Origin: Rhizomys pruinosus
Lineage: Eukaryota > Chordata > Mammalia > Rodentia > Spalacidae
Assembly (NCBI GenBank): GCA_009823505.1
Contig: VZQC01001008.1
Coordinates: forward strand, 2,753,874-2,817,873
Direction of reading: 5' to 3'
DNA: 64,000 bases
Within the stretch, counting starts at the first letter, position 1. The number at the start of each line of letters is the position of its first letter. The notes under the pieces are model-generated. The model was not told the DNA's origin and ran no database searches. It saw only the letters and a program-made list of their open reading frames with translations. Positions 59,601 to 64,000 of this stretch are shown here, one piece after another. Made by a program: the position numbers and the translations under genes.

Positions 59601-59650
59601 ACTCCTTCCTCCTCCTGCGCCTCCTGAGGGCATTCCATTAATTTTGTTGG
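36854..59650 (-). CDS. MTMR10: MTMR10, pseudophosphatase, 3' part (ten coding exons)
   Basis: MTMR10 belongs to the catalytically inactive myotubularins, thought to act as adaptors for active phosphoinositide 3-phosphatases. Exons in transcript order are 59650-59467, 51350-51263, 51182-51094, 49683-49553, 48336-48267, 46881-46811, 44658-44489, 42638-42468, 38391-38209 and 37450-36854. All have GT/AG borders and matching phases, giving about 583 residues. The inactive-phosphatase core runs through exons 1-8. Where active members have the HCSDGWDRT P-loop, this protein reads LQEEEGRDLSC, so the catalytic Cys and Arg are lacking. The SID-like GFQSLVQKEWVMAGYQF follows. The large last exon carries the MTMR10-12 type C-terminal region. 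PH-GRAM exons lie beyond 64000. A defective second copy of the first exon is at 57339-57523. Confidence 0.96.
37738..37930. repeat. Polypurine GGGGA/GGGAA tract, about 190 bp
   Basis: Almost pure A/G on the plus strand, first as GGGGA units and later as GGGGAAGGGA-type units. It lies in the MTMR10 intron before the last exon, so the pre-mRNA is C/T-rich here. The strand has many G3-4 runs. Confidence 0.97.
38209..38391 (-). CDS. MTMR10: MTMR10 coding exon
   Basis: Acceptor (minus) CTTACTTTACAG, donor GTAAGT, 61 codons in phase 0. It encodes EFAISKNIQLGDEKGLKFPS, VWDWSLQFTAKDRTLFHNPF and a basic end KSFKRTK. The WDW and FHNPFY stretches close the inactive phosphatase domain. Confidence 0.97.
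38392..40190. other. MTMR10 intron, no repeats recognised
   Basis: 1.8 kb without clear SINEs or arrays. AT-rich from about 39560 on. Confidence 0.5.
40195..40800 (-). mobile_element. L1-like 3' region, antisense, with ordered TA repeats
   Basis: The inverted A-rich end at 40195 leads to TTTTCCATAGGTCATACATC and a C-rich CCCCCCACCCCACC segment, as in the related ends at 5868 and 51990. Positions 40390-40495 hold TA runs punctuated by ACATAGTTATATA at regular intervals. The 40640-40750 part also matches 12595-12720. Confidence 0.6.
40946..41046 (+). mobile_element. B1 SINE, 5'-truncated
   Basis: Begins inside the element at ATGGATCTTTGTGAGTTCAA and continues to CTCGAAAAGACC plus A-tail. The GCCGGGCGTG head is missing. 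Confidence 0.92.
41201..41268. repeat. Short tandem duplication, about 37 bp unit
   Basis: TGGCTTATTTCTGAGAAGAC...CACAGGCTTTGTA is followed at once by the same sequence with one change (GAGAGGACCACAGGCTTTGT). Confidence 0.9.
41270..41825. other. MTMR10 intron, nothing recognised
   Basis: No exon, SINE or array identified. Confidence 0.6.
41830..42010 (+). mobile_element. B1-arm plus ID-like composite SINE
   Basis: CTACTCAGAAAGCTGAGGCA is a B1-like arm. It is followed by GATTGTAGCTCAGTAGCAGA and GTACTTGCCCAGCATGTGCA, which is an ID-type head. Old and diverged. Confidence 0.65.
42165..42312 (-). mobile_element. B1 SINE, antisense
   Basis: CTTTTTTGAGACAGGGTCTC, AGACCAAGCTGTCCTTGAAC and TAGGATTAAAGGCGTACACC. 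It lies 160 bases from an MTMR10 splice donor. Confidence 0.92.
42468..42638 (-). CDS. MTMR10: MTMR10 coding exon
   Basis: Acceptor (minus) GTATTTGCCAG, donor GTAAGT, 57 codons. It encodes CPLFLLFLDTMWQLLEQYPA, AFEFSETYLAVLCDSTRISL and FGTFLFNSPHQRVKQST, a strongly conserved myotubularin segment (LLEQYPAAFEF). Confidence 0.98.
42700..43325. other. MTMR10 intron, nothing recognised
   Basis: No repeat family or extra exon identified. Confidence 0.6.
43332..43559 (-). mobile_element. B2 SINE, antisense, short subtype, with target-site duplication
   Basis: Inverted tail, AACTGGAGTTAAAGACGG, GGGGATTGAACCCGGGTCC and inverted head. GTGACTATCTTTTT appears on both sides (about 43326 and 43560). Confidence 0.94.
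43565..44370 (-). mobile_element. L1 3' fragment (antisense)
   Basis: ACCTAGGAGTGGCATAGCTG, TTTTGGAACTGCCATATGAT, CACCCTCACTAACATTTGTT and GTTCCATTGGTCTGCATGTC are antisense L1 ORF2/3' landmarks in the right order. It ends shortly before an MTMR10 exon. Confidence 0.8.
44489..44658 (-). CDS. MTMR10: MTMR10 coding exon with the degenerate P-loop
   Basis: Acceptor (minus) TTTTATTGACAG, donor GTAACT; starts with two bases of a split Glu codon. It encodes EEGRDLSCLVASLVQVMMDP, YFRTISGFQSLVQKEWVMAG and YQFLDRCNHLKRSEKE. The C-X5-R signature of active myotubularins is absent, consistent with known pseudophosphatase status. Confidence 0.98.
44700..45055. other. MTMR10 intron, nothing recognised
   Basis: AT-rich, no repeat family seen. 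Confidence 0.55.
45060..45182 (-). mobile_element. Old B1-like remnant, antisense
   Basis: TTTGAGGCTGGTCTCAAATG, TGTAGCCAAGGATGACACTG and ATCTCCTAAGGGCTAGTATT; much diverged. Confidence 0.6.
45190..45605 (+). pseudogene. L1 ORF2 remnant, sense
   Basis: ACAAATTACTATGGGAATCC, CATCTCATACACTTCTGCAT, AACTCTTAGCAAACTAGGAA and GGTAAAAGACTGAATGCTTT are landmarks of the L1 reverse-transcriptase region in the correct order. Stops and indels are present. Confidence 0.85.
45606..45676 (-). mobile_element. B2 SINE fragment, antisense (tail part)
   Basis: Inverted tail plus GTATGAATGTACTGTCTGCA and ACCCGTGTCATGCAAT, then an abrupt end. The head half is missing. Confidence 0.85.
46068..46299 (-). mobile_element. 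B2 SINE, antisense, inserted in a B1
   Basis: Short subtype (AACTGGAGTTAAAGATGG). A TTTGGTCTTTTTTT motif lies on both sides, showing insertion in the T-rich end of the following B1. Confidence 0.92.
46300..46432 (-). mobile_element. B1 SINE, antisense, host of the B2
   Basis: TTTTTTTGAGACAGTGTCTC to GGCGTGCACCACCACAGACC, with a small central deletion. Confidence 0.92.
46811..46881 (-). CDS. MTMR10: MTMR10 coding exon (short)
   Basis: Acceptor (minus) CTCTTTTTAAG, donor GTAATT, 71 bases in phase 2-to-1. It encodes AFLRHSAELVYMLESKHL and SVVLQ, directly before the degenerate P-loop. Confidence 0.97.
46970..47123 (-). mobile_element. B3-type SINE, antisense, with (TG)n
   Basis: TG run, CAGGTCAAAGGACAATAGGT, GGGATCAAACTCAAGTCAAC and ACCTGGTAAGCCATCTCACC. 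Confidence 0.85.
47140..47324 (-). mobile_element. B1 SINE, antisense
   Basis: Long T/G inverted tail, AGACAGGGTCTCCCGTTTTA, AGACCAGGCTGGTCTTGAAC and GGCGTGCGCCACCACGCCTG. The head is near consensus. Confidence 0.94.
47505..47684 (+). mobile_element. B1 SINE with (AAAT)n tail and target-site duplication
   Basis: GCTGGGCATGGTGGCGCATG to CTCGAAAAGACC, then about nine AAAT units. AATAACATTGAAGAA flanks both sides (about 47489 and 47685). Confidence 0.95.
48000..48180. repeat. Diverged duplicate of 50605-50780
   Basis: ATCATGTGTTGGTTACTAAA, AGATGATGTGCAGAGAGAAG and ACCTGCAAGGCACAGGGGCA recur with substitutions and a roughly 10-base gap at 50605-50780, in the same orientation. Not a SINE I recognise. 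Confidence 0.75.
48267..48336 (-). CDS. MTMR10: MTMR10 coding exon (short)
   Basis: Acceptor (minus) CATATATTACAG, donor GTTTGT, 70 bases. It encodes PFEETEEKWLSSLESTRW and LEYV with split codons at both ends that match the neighbours. Confidence 0.97.
48528..48635 (-). mobile_element. Old B1-like remnant, antisense
   Basis: GAGATGGTCTTGTCATATAG, CAGACTGGCCTGAAACTCAT and CACAAGCCACTACACC; old, diverged. Confidence 0.6.
48640..49310. other. MTMR10 intron, nothing recognised
   Basis: No exon, SINE or tandem array identified. Confidence 0.6.
49318..49453 (-). mobile_element. B1 SINE, antisense, old
   Basis: GTCAAGGTCTCACTAGGGAG, GGCCTGGAATACATAATGTT and GAGTGCTAGAGTTAAAGAGT. Confidence 0.75.
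49553..49683 (-). CDS. MTMR10: MTMR10 coding exon
   Basis: Acceptor (minus) GTCTTTACTAG, donor GTAACC, 131 bases. It encodes ICNAITKSHPQRNDVYKSDL, DKTLPNIQEIQAAFIKLKQL and CVN; phase 1 at both ends. Confidence 0.97.
50005..50221 (+). mobile_element. B2 SINE
   Basis: GGGGGCAAGAGAGATGGCTC to an AATAAATATTAAAA tail. An AGARTGAGTGA-type imperfect duplication flanks it. Confidence 0.9.
50225..50600. other. MTMR10 intron, nothing recognised
   Basis: Purine-rich in part; no repeat family seen. Confidence 0.55.
50605..50780. repeat. Diverged duplicate of 48000-48180
   Basis: Direct-orientation partner of the block 2.6 kb upstream. It ends where an L1-like 3' end begins, so both may be parts of one retrotransposon family. 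Confidence 0.75.
50800..50950 (+). mobile_element. L1-like 3' end, sense
   Basis: CAAAACAATAAACCTCTACA, GAATGCATGAACTGGGGTGG, a G-rich stretch and TGAAATACATAAAACATCAG are the reverse complement, with changes, of 51990-52160. Confidence 0.65.
51094..51182 (-). CDS. MTMR10: MTMR10 coding exon
   Basis: Acceptor (minus) TTCCTGTCTTGTAG, donor GTAACT, 89 bases. It encodes LWCWSHLNGSALVRMALIKD and VLQQRKIDQ, starting in phase 0; a conserved myotubularin segment (LWCWSH, SALVRMA). Confidence 0.97.
51263..51350 (-). CDS. MTMR10: MTMR10 coding exon
   Basis: Acceptor (minus) CCCTTCCAG, donor GTAAGT, 88 bases. It completes the Cys codon opened by the exon at 59467 and encodes LPEYFVVPSSLADQDLKIFS and HSFVGRRMP. 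Confidence 0.97.
51395..51785 (+). mobile_element. L1 3' end, sense
   Basis: GATGTCCATCAACAGGTAAA, TGGAATTTTATTCAGCAATA and GAATGGAACTGGAAATCATC are L1 ORF2 3'-end landmarks, followed by a GT-rich and GGGAAGGTAAGAG 3' UTR. Confidence 0.85.
51793..51940 (+). mobile_element. B1 SINE, diverged
   Basis: GCTAAGTTTGGTGACACATG, CAGTACTCAGGAGGCAGAGA and GCCAGCCTGGTCTATATAGT. Confidence 0.88.
51990..52830 (-). mobile_element. L1-like 3' UTR, antisense (two linked segments)
   Basis: TTTATTGATGTTTTGTGTAT opens one segment, with CCGCCCCACCCCATATCATG inside. A second similar opening (TTTTATTGAATTTTTCTGCA) lies at 52245. The remainder (TCTTATAATCTTTCTGCCCC, TGATCCCTGAGCCCTGGG) resembles rodent L1-associated sequence. 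Family not determined. Confidence 0.55.
52851..53010 (+). mobile_element. B1 SINE
   Basis: GCCAGGTGTGGTGGCGCACG to CTCGAAAAGATT and an A-tail with AAAG repeats. Confidence 0.95.
53150..53280 (+). mobile_element. B1 SINE with internal deletion
   Basis: GCCAGGCATGGTGGCGCATA, then GCAGAGGCAGCCTGGTCTAC. About 27 bases between the two halves are deleted. Confidence 0.94.
53388..53540 (+). mobile_element. B1 SINE
   Basis: GGCCAGGTGTGGCGGTGCAC, CACTCGGGAGGCAGAGACAG and CTGGGACTAAAAGGGTCTCA. Confidence 0.93.
53541..53755 (+). mobile_element. B2 SINE, short subtype
   Basis: GGGGGCTGGAGAGATGGCCT to CATACACATAAAAAATAAAA. AACTCCAGTTCCAGG occurs once. Confidence 0.95.
54012..54031. repeat. (CA)n microsatellite
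   Basis: About ten CA units. Confidence 0.9.
54167..54199 (+). mobile_element. B2 SINE, left piece of a split copy
   Basis: GGGGCTGGAGAATGCCTAGC through TTAAGAGCAC, then broken by the MaLR. The rest resumes at 56579. The B2's own flank AGAGAATGGAAAATT is at 54152-54166 and again at 56798-56812. Confidence 0.93.
54200..56578 (-). mobile_element. Full-length MaLR element (LTR-internal-LTR), antisense
   Basis: Two LTRs at about 54200-54558 and 56214-56578, each reading TGTATTAGTCAC at the left and ending CACCACA, enclose an internal region. On the minus strand the LTR is TGTGG...AATACA. The internal part (CATTCCCATTCCAAAAGGGA, TGGACCAAAACAAGACC) resembles MaLR internal sequence. A 5-base duplication AGCAC lies at 54195-54199 and 56579-56583, as expected of ERVL/MaLR integration. 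A B2 sits inside at 54638-54912. No intact retroviral frame is present. Confidence 0.88.
54638..54912 (+). mobile_element. B2 SINE (long subtype) inside the MaLR, with odd insert
   Basis: GGGGCTGGAGAGATAGCCTA to a tail ending near 54912, flanked by AAGTCCCCATAG at 54626-54637 and 54913-54924. Where other copies read AGCACCCACATGGCGGCTG, this one has about 33 unrelated bases at 54712-54744 (including CCCCTGATTTCTCAATGTG). Confidence 0.92.
56579..56797 (+). mobile_element. B2 SINE, right piece of the split copy (left duplicate)
   Basis: Continues the B2 broken at 54199: AGCACCGACTGCTCTTGAAG to an A-rich tail. It carries several indels absent from the cleaner copy at 58708-58930. Confidence 0.9.
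57339..57523 (-). pseudogene. MTMR10: Frameshifted duplicate of an MTMR10 exon (probable assembly artefact)
   Basis: Same exon as 59467-59650 but 185 rather than 184 bases. One extra T in the CTCCTTCCTCCTTCCTGCG stretch shifts the frame after PSGGAG, losing the conserved ETYSDWDREIKRTGASGW sequence. A second difference near the donor is silent. Splice signals are still visible. Since its whole surroundings are duplicated with sequencing-type indels, I think it does not exist in the genome as a second exon. Confidence 0.85.
58525..58525. other. Single N: assembly join
   Basis: The only ambiguous base in the window. It sits exactly between the two copies of the 2.1-kb block, after TTTGGGCCTTA and before CAAAGAGCACAGG. 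Confidence 0.97.
58708..58930 (+). mobile_element. B2 SINE remainder in the clean copy
   Basis: AGCACCGACTGCTCTTGAAG, AACTCCAATTCCAGGAG then AACTCCAGTTCCAGG (long subtype), A-tail and AGAGAATGGAAAATT flank at 58931-58945. Confidence 0.93.
59209..59335 (+). mobile_element. B1 SINE in the clean copy
   Basis: GCCGGGCGTGGTGGCGCATG to CTCGAAAAGAC plus A-tail, with a central deletion. Its degraded duplicate is at 57074-57190. Confidence 0.94.
59467..59650 (-). CDS. MTMR10: MTMR10 coding exon (first in window, intact copy)
   Basis: Acceptor (minus) GCTTTTCCTATAG, donor GTAAGT, 184 bases with split codons at both ends. It encodes NKINGMPSGGAGGGRSGTG, SGSSQRTPLFETYSDWDREI and KRTGASGWRVCSINEGYMIS. 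A Gly/Ser-rich linker precedes the conserved WDREIKRTGASGWRVC motif of myotubularins. Confidence 0.97.
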
Positions 59651-60877
59651 CTATAGGAAAAGCAATATCATGAATTTTGTTTAACTGGTCCCTTTTTAGC
59701 CAGTATTTTCTTGCTCTTCCTGTGCCTCCTGTCACACGGATGTGGGACCCTCTGCTTCATCTTTCATGTCTCTCCAAAAATCATCTTACCCTTTTCATCA
59801 AGAAATAGCTCATCTGGTCCTTGTCTAAACTCTTTTTCCTTCTATGAAAACTCAATTTTCCTATTCTGCTGGCTTTACTTGCTTTCATATATGAGCAGGT
59901 CAACTTATTGTGAAGACTTTCATCTGATCACACTGCTTGACATAGCTGCTATAACATGTTTTTCTTTCTTTTATCAGTTATATAACGAAGAATGCCTATT
60001 GCCTATATTTTGTTTCTACTATCCTTATTTTTCAATGTCTTTCATCCCTACCATTTTATGGAAACTAGTTCTGACCCTCACCCATTTCCCTGCTCTAAAC
60101 GGAGGCATAAACCTAAGTCATTTGCTTACTTTCTCCATGCGAGGGCACGGAGTAGATTCATCCAACAGTTACCTCTGTTCTCAAGTCCTCGAAATCTTCT
60201 ATTTTTCCAACACCAACTTCTCATTTACCTGCTCATTGTCAAATTCTTGCTTCAAAAGTGCTCAATTTGAAAAGATGACCAAGGTGCCTGTGCACCACTA
60301 GATGCTACAGTACTCTTTCCACATGTTGAGCCTGGCAGGATGGGTCTATCCTTCACTTCCTTAGCAAGGAGCTTCCCTGCTCTCTTCTGGGAGCATACCT
60401 ACAGCCTAGAAGCACAGGCAAATGGCTAGAGAAAAGTGCTGTGCCAGCCAGCCTGATGTGCCCTAGAGTGACAACACAACTCCTCCTGGCCCAGTGTCTC
60501 ACTGCCACAGGCTTATATGGGAGTTGCTGTGCTGAACACACTGCAAGTCTGTACAACATACACTGTCTTGAAAAGATTATTTCATGGTTAGCTTAATGCC
60601 CCGAATTTGATGCTCTGCGCAAATCCTAATGACTTCTTTGGGCCTTAAAGATCCCTCTCATAACTGCTTATTTACCATTGTTTACAAATTTCATTCTGCC
60701 CTATAACCATAAAAAATGATGAACATGTTCTGTCCATTCTCATTAATTATTTATTAACTCTTGGTACAAGATAGGTATCTTTGGAGAGCCTATGATGAGC
60801 TAAGTAAGGCTAGAGAACAGAAAGATAAGGTTTTCATTTTTTATTTTGGAAACTTCAACAAGACAATAGGGAGTAAA

Positions 60878-61205
60878 TGAAAACAAATCACTATGGGCTG
60901 AATCAATCACTATGGACAGAATCACTATGGACTGAATCACTATGGACGGAATCACTATGGACCTGAATCACTATGGATGGCATCACTCTGGACTGAATCA
61001 CTATGGATGGCATCACTAAGGACTGAATCACTGTGGACGGCATCACTATGGACTGAATCACTATGGACAGCATCACTATGGGCTGAATCACTGTGGACGG
61101 CATCACTATGGGCTGAATCACTATGGATGGCATCACTATGGGCTGAATCACTATGGACGGCATCACTATGGACTGAATCACTATGGACGGAATCACTATG
61201 GGCAC
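60878..61205. repeat. 15-bp tandem array with 30-bp higher order, about 21 units
   Basis: Units are GAATCACTATGGACT-like and alternate with GGCATCACTATGGAC-like versions, so a 30-base super-repeat is visible from about 60970 on. Unit length divisible by three keeps frames open on both strands (for example 60977-61363 plus), but no gene context supports translation. It lies in an MTMR10 intron. Confidence 0.96.
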
Positions 61206-63195
61206 TGAAGATGCCGAAGGGGAAGCCAACTGTGTCCCTAAAGGGGACAGATGGCCAAAAAAGGCATCATGATTTGACTACATCTGAATGGAGTCCTAAA
61301 GTATCAAAAGTTCTCAGGTGGCTGGTGAGGAGTTGTGCATGCTGGGAAGAGAAAAATATTTAAATAGATGGGACAATGGGAAAGCACCAAAGAATTAAAT
61401 ATAACTAAAGTCCCAGAGATGCCTGAGGTTGTGGAAGAGAGGCTGTAAGACAGGGGAAGCCTAGACTCTAGCTAGATCCATAGCCTAGACGCTAGGCCTA
61501 GATTCTAGACTCTGCTCAAGAATAGAGTTACCTGCCAGCTACAAGGTCCATTTAAATTTAATCTAAAACAAAAATTAAATGAAAATATAAAGTCATTCAG
61601 GTGCACTAAGCACACATAGGTAGTGGCTACCCTACAGGACAGTGCAGAAGACAGGATACTTCCTCAGCTAATAATACTAACCTAGATCATGAAGGGTCTA
61701 ATATGCTAGGTTAAGAACTCTGAATTTTAACCTTTACATGGCTCTACTTTAGAATTAGCCAGTGAGTTTGATTTTAACAGTTTGTTAAAATGTTAATAAG
61801 TCTATAGCCTCACATCCCACTCCATCCTAGCACTTTCTCTAGGAAATGCAAGACTCAGAAAGTGTCCCGGGGCGATTTAGGAGTTGTCATCTTTTCAAAA
61901 GCACAACCTGCACAGGACTTTCAGTGACTAATCTACACAGTTTTCCAGACCACTAACTACTCGTTATAATACTAAATTGGGGGGGGGGGACGACACACAT
62001 GACTAGCTCAGTAAGTACAAAAAACATCTGGTAATATTCAATACCTTTTTATGATTTAAAAAAGTCAAAGCAAATTGGGACTAAAAGGTCTTTATATAAA
62101 AATAAATATAAAGAACACATGCAAGGCCAAGGAAAAAGTGGTAAGTGAACACCTGGAGCAGAGAGTTGAAAATGAAATATCTTTTTAGTGTTTTGATTCT
62201 CAGACTTTAATAAAGTAGGTTGAAACATACTAGTATTGAGATTATTGTTCTGATAAAATTTGGTCATAAGACTTATGACTAGACAAGTTTTTCTTAACAT
62301 AAAGTGAGAGCACTTAATGGGGCCTGCATGTTTGCTATTTTGTAGGTTTTTCTTGCTCAAGTCCTATGAGACTACATTTGTCATTAGCCCTAAATGTTTG
62401 CTGATGAGAGGTCATTATGAAATGGGTAACAAATATGTAATTTAATGTCATGGGCTGGAAATTCTAGTGTTTACCAAAAGGCCCCCAAATCCTGATACCA
62501 GAAGCCTTCTCTGCCCATGGACCATTCTGAGGGACTGTAACAACCAACTGACCAAAGTGAGCCATCTGAGGAAACCTGGCTTCCCTGACTGAGGTTTTTT
62601 TCTTCTGACTGAGGTTTTATGACACAAGTTTTCAGCAAACTAAGTGAACCTAGGAACTAGGTGCTCCCGTGACTGGAATGTTCTGTGATATTTTAGAAGT
62701 CTACTCCTAGACTGTTGAGATTATTTTAGAGCTTCTACTTAGTTGATCCCATTGACATTTAGAATGGCCTTATGTAACCAGAAAGATAACAAGAATGGTC
62801 AATATAAGGCCTACCACCATGATGATACAGTGGGAATTAGAAGTCACAGAGAAGAGTGAAGACGGTAACCTCAAAAAGAGCAAGTCAGCAAAGTGGTTCT
62901 TAACCGGCAGATTATGACTTGGAGAGCCCCAGGTTCCTGCAGTAATTCTGCAGTTTATGGCAACTAGCATTCAAGAGACAAGAAGACTGATCAAATCATC
63001 TATAGCCACACAGAGACCTCCAAAACAACTCATAAGCAACAGACTAAAAATTTCCACACTATGTCAAATGGGTTGTATTCTGCATTGTTTTCGAATGAGC
63101 ATTTAAAACAAATTCTAAAAAATCCAAGATGAATTTGTCATTTTTAAAAGAAAAAAAATATTTGCCCAATAACGATCTGATTACCGCAGAATCCT
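61206..63195. other. MTMR10 intron, little recognised
   Basis: 2 kb without clear SINEs or exons. A G9 run is at about 61980-61989. I looked for the next upstream MTMR10 exon here and did not find one. Confidence 0.5.
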
Positions 63196-63479
63196 CATGA
63201 TCTCTTTGAAAATGAGAGAAGGAAGCAGACTTGTTCTTTCGTGTGCTGGCCTGCTAATCGTGTTTGCGTGCAGCACTGCTCTGAAGCCTGGAGTGTCCCA
63301 CACCTCCCTGCAGCTCAGGATGCTCAAGAAAGTGTGTGGATGGCTGCAGAGCCTTTCAGAAATGGTTCTTACTCATGTGATGCTGGACATGAAAGAAAAC
63401 CTCAAAAACGCATAAGGCCAGTAGAAGATTCTTTTCTTATATAAATGTAGGGGTCATTCTTCAATTTCAGATTTTATTT

Positions 63480-63990
63480 GTGGAAACAATTTTGTCACCT
63501 ACCTGCCTGAAAAAAGGACTTCTGTAATCCAGCCAATGAATCAAGTGCCATCCAGAAGTTCAAGAGTGGATTATTGGGCATCTTCCACTCACAAATTAAT
63601 GAATTCTGACTGCAGTGTATGGAAATTTCAGGCTTCTTTTGATCTTAAGGATGAAGTTTATGCTTCTGTAATAGCATGGAAGGATGTTAAAGGATGTTAC
63701 CCTATGAAGAAACTGAAAAAACTTCTGGCCAGAGCTATGTTTATGAAGAATTTGCTGAAGGAAGCCGGGCGTGGTGGTGCACGCCTTTAATCCTAGCACT
63801 TGGGAGGCAGAGGCAGGCAAATCTTTGTGAGTTCAAGGCCAGCCTGGTCTACAGAGTGAGTTCCAGGACAGCTGGAGCTACAGGGAGACCCTGTCTCAAA
63901 AAGAAAAAAAAAAAAAAAAAAAAAAAGAATTTGCTGAAGGAAAAGTTGGAAGGATCTAACATTAAAGTGTTCCTGGAAATTATTAATCAT
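63480..63990 (+). pseudogene. Possible Tigger/pogo-type transposase remnant, split by a B1
   Basis: With the B1 removed, a plus-strand frame reads YLPEKRTSVIQPMNQ and later FDLKDEVYASVIAWKDVKG, then LEGSNIKVFLEIINHQF. The first resembles the PPNTTSLIQPMDQG motif and the second the following helix of Tigger/JRK-family DDE transposases. A short spacing and frame breaks suggest a relic; assignment is tentative. Confidence 0.35.
63764..63924 (+). mobile_element. B1 SINE with exact 18-base target-site duplication
   Basis: GCCGGGCGTGGTGGTGCACG to a long A-tail, bracketed by AAGAATTTGCTGAAGGAA at 63746-63763 and 63925-63942. The near-consensus sequence and long tail suggest a fairly recent insertion. 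Confidence 0.97.
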
Positions 63991-64000
63991 CAATTTTTAT

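Larger units (their letters stand above)
58526..60647. repeat. Right copy of the 2.1-kb duplication (clean)
   Basis: Contains the intact MTMR10 exon, a consensus-like B1 and a clean B2 remainder. At its right end GGGCCTTA continues into AAGATCCC, whereas the left copy stops at the N. This copy fits the gene model. Confidence 0.93.

Noticed and set aside
59711..60301. 196-codon plus-strand frame beside the MTMR10 exon, partly repeated at 57867-58178
   Set aside because: Antisense to MTMR10 and intronic, hydrophobic and without a domain. Its second appearance is only the duplicated block.
56386..60647. Genuine recent segmental duplication with an extra MTMR10 exon
   Set aside because: The junction coincides with the only N, and the indel errors are confined to the left copy, which favours an assembly overlap. 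Listed as a finding with a test.
60903..61363. Frames of 108 and 128 codons on opposite strands with regular Ser/Ile or Trp/Leu patterns
   Set aside because: A 15-bp array open on both strands; no sign of a gene.
63197..63415. Small secreted protein with a signal-peptide-like start (MREGSRLVLSCAGLLIVFAC)
   Set aside because: Only 72 codons, no cysteine pattern or family recognised, no splice context, and another frame over the same bases is also open. More likely a relic or chance.
60648..64000. Next upstream MTMR10 exon
   Set aside because: I looked for the segment preceding NKING on the minus strand and found no convincing match; it is probably beyond the window.

Overview
This is a stretch of a mammalian chromosome, almost certainly from a muroid rodent. 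The repeats are rodent types throughout: B1, B2, B3/B4/ID-like SINEs, MaLR (MT/ORR1-type) LTRs and L1 fragments. The exons are spliced with GT/AG junctions, and no prokaryotic gene organisation is present. The B2 copies are not the commonest house-mouse type, so I do not name a species.

Two genes account for all the coding sequence I can support, and they converge tail to tail. (1) FAN1 (FANCD2/FANCI-associated nuclease 1), plus strand. Nine coding exons between 4432 and 30172 encode about the last 413 residues: the TPR-like region and the whole PD-(D/E)XK VRR_NUC nuclease domain. The 5' exons (UBZ and SAP domains) lie before the window. (2) MTMR10 (myotubularin-related protein 10, a catalytically dead phosphatase), minus strand. 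Ten coding exons between 59650 and 36854 encode about the last 583 residues; its N-terminal PH-GRAM exons lie beyond position 64000. Codon phases agree across every junction in both genes. Human FAN1 and MTMR10 are neighbours at 15q13.3, so this is the conserved syntenic block. The proteins act in different pathways (interstrand-crosslink repair and phosphoinositide regulation), and their adjacency implies no shared function.

Layout: 1-945 G-rich 44-bp minisatellite; 946-30172 FAN1 introns and exons with dense SINE/L1/MaLR insertions and a 78/79-bp intronic minisatellite (19570-20214); 30173-36853 the 3' ends of both genes, with a 45-bp minisatellite and a microsatellite cluster; 36854-59650 MTMR10 exons and introns; 59651-64000 a further MTMR10 intron with a 15/30-bp tandem array and a DNA-transposon-like remnant.

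The strongest anomaly is at 56.4-60.6 kb. A block of about 2.1 kb containing one MTMR10 exon is present twice in direct orientation, and the copies meet at the only N in the window (58525). The left copy is full of small indels, one of which frameshifts the exon. I read this as an unmerged assembly overlap (false duplication), not biology. Just to its left is an informative nest: a B2 split by a full-length MaLR element, which is itself split by another B2, all with target-site duplications. I found no evidence of an undescribed gene system; the remaining interest lies in tandem arrays, repeat subfamilies and nested insertions.
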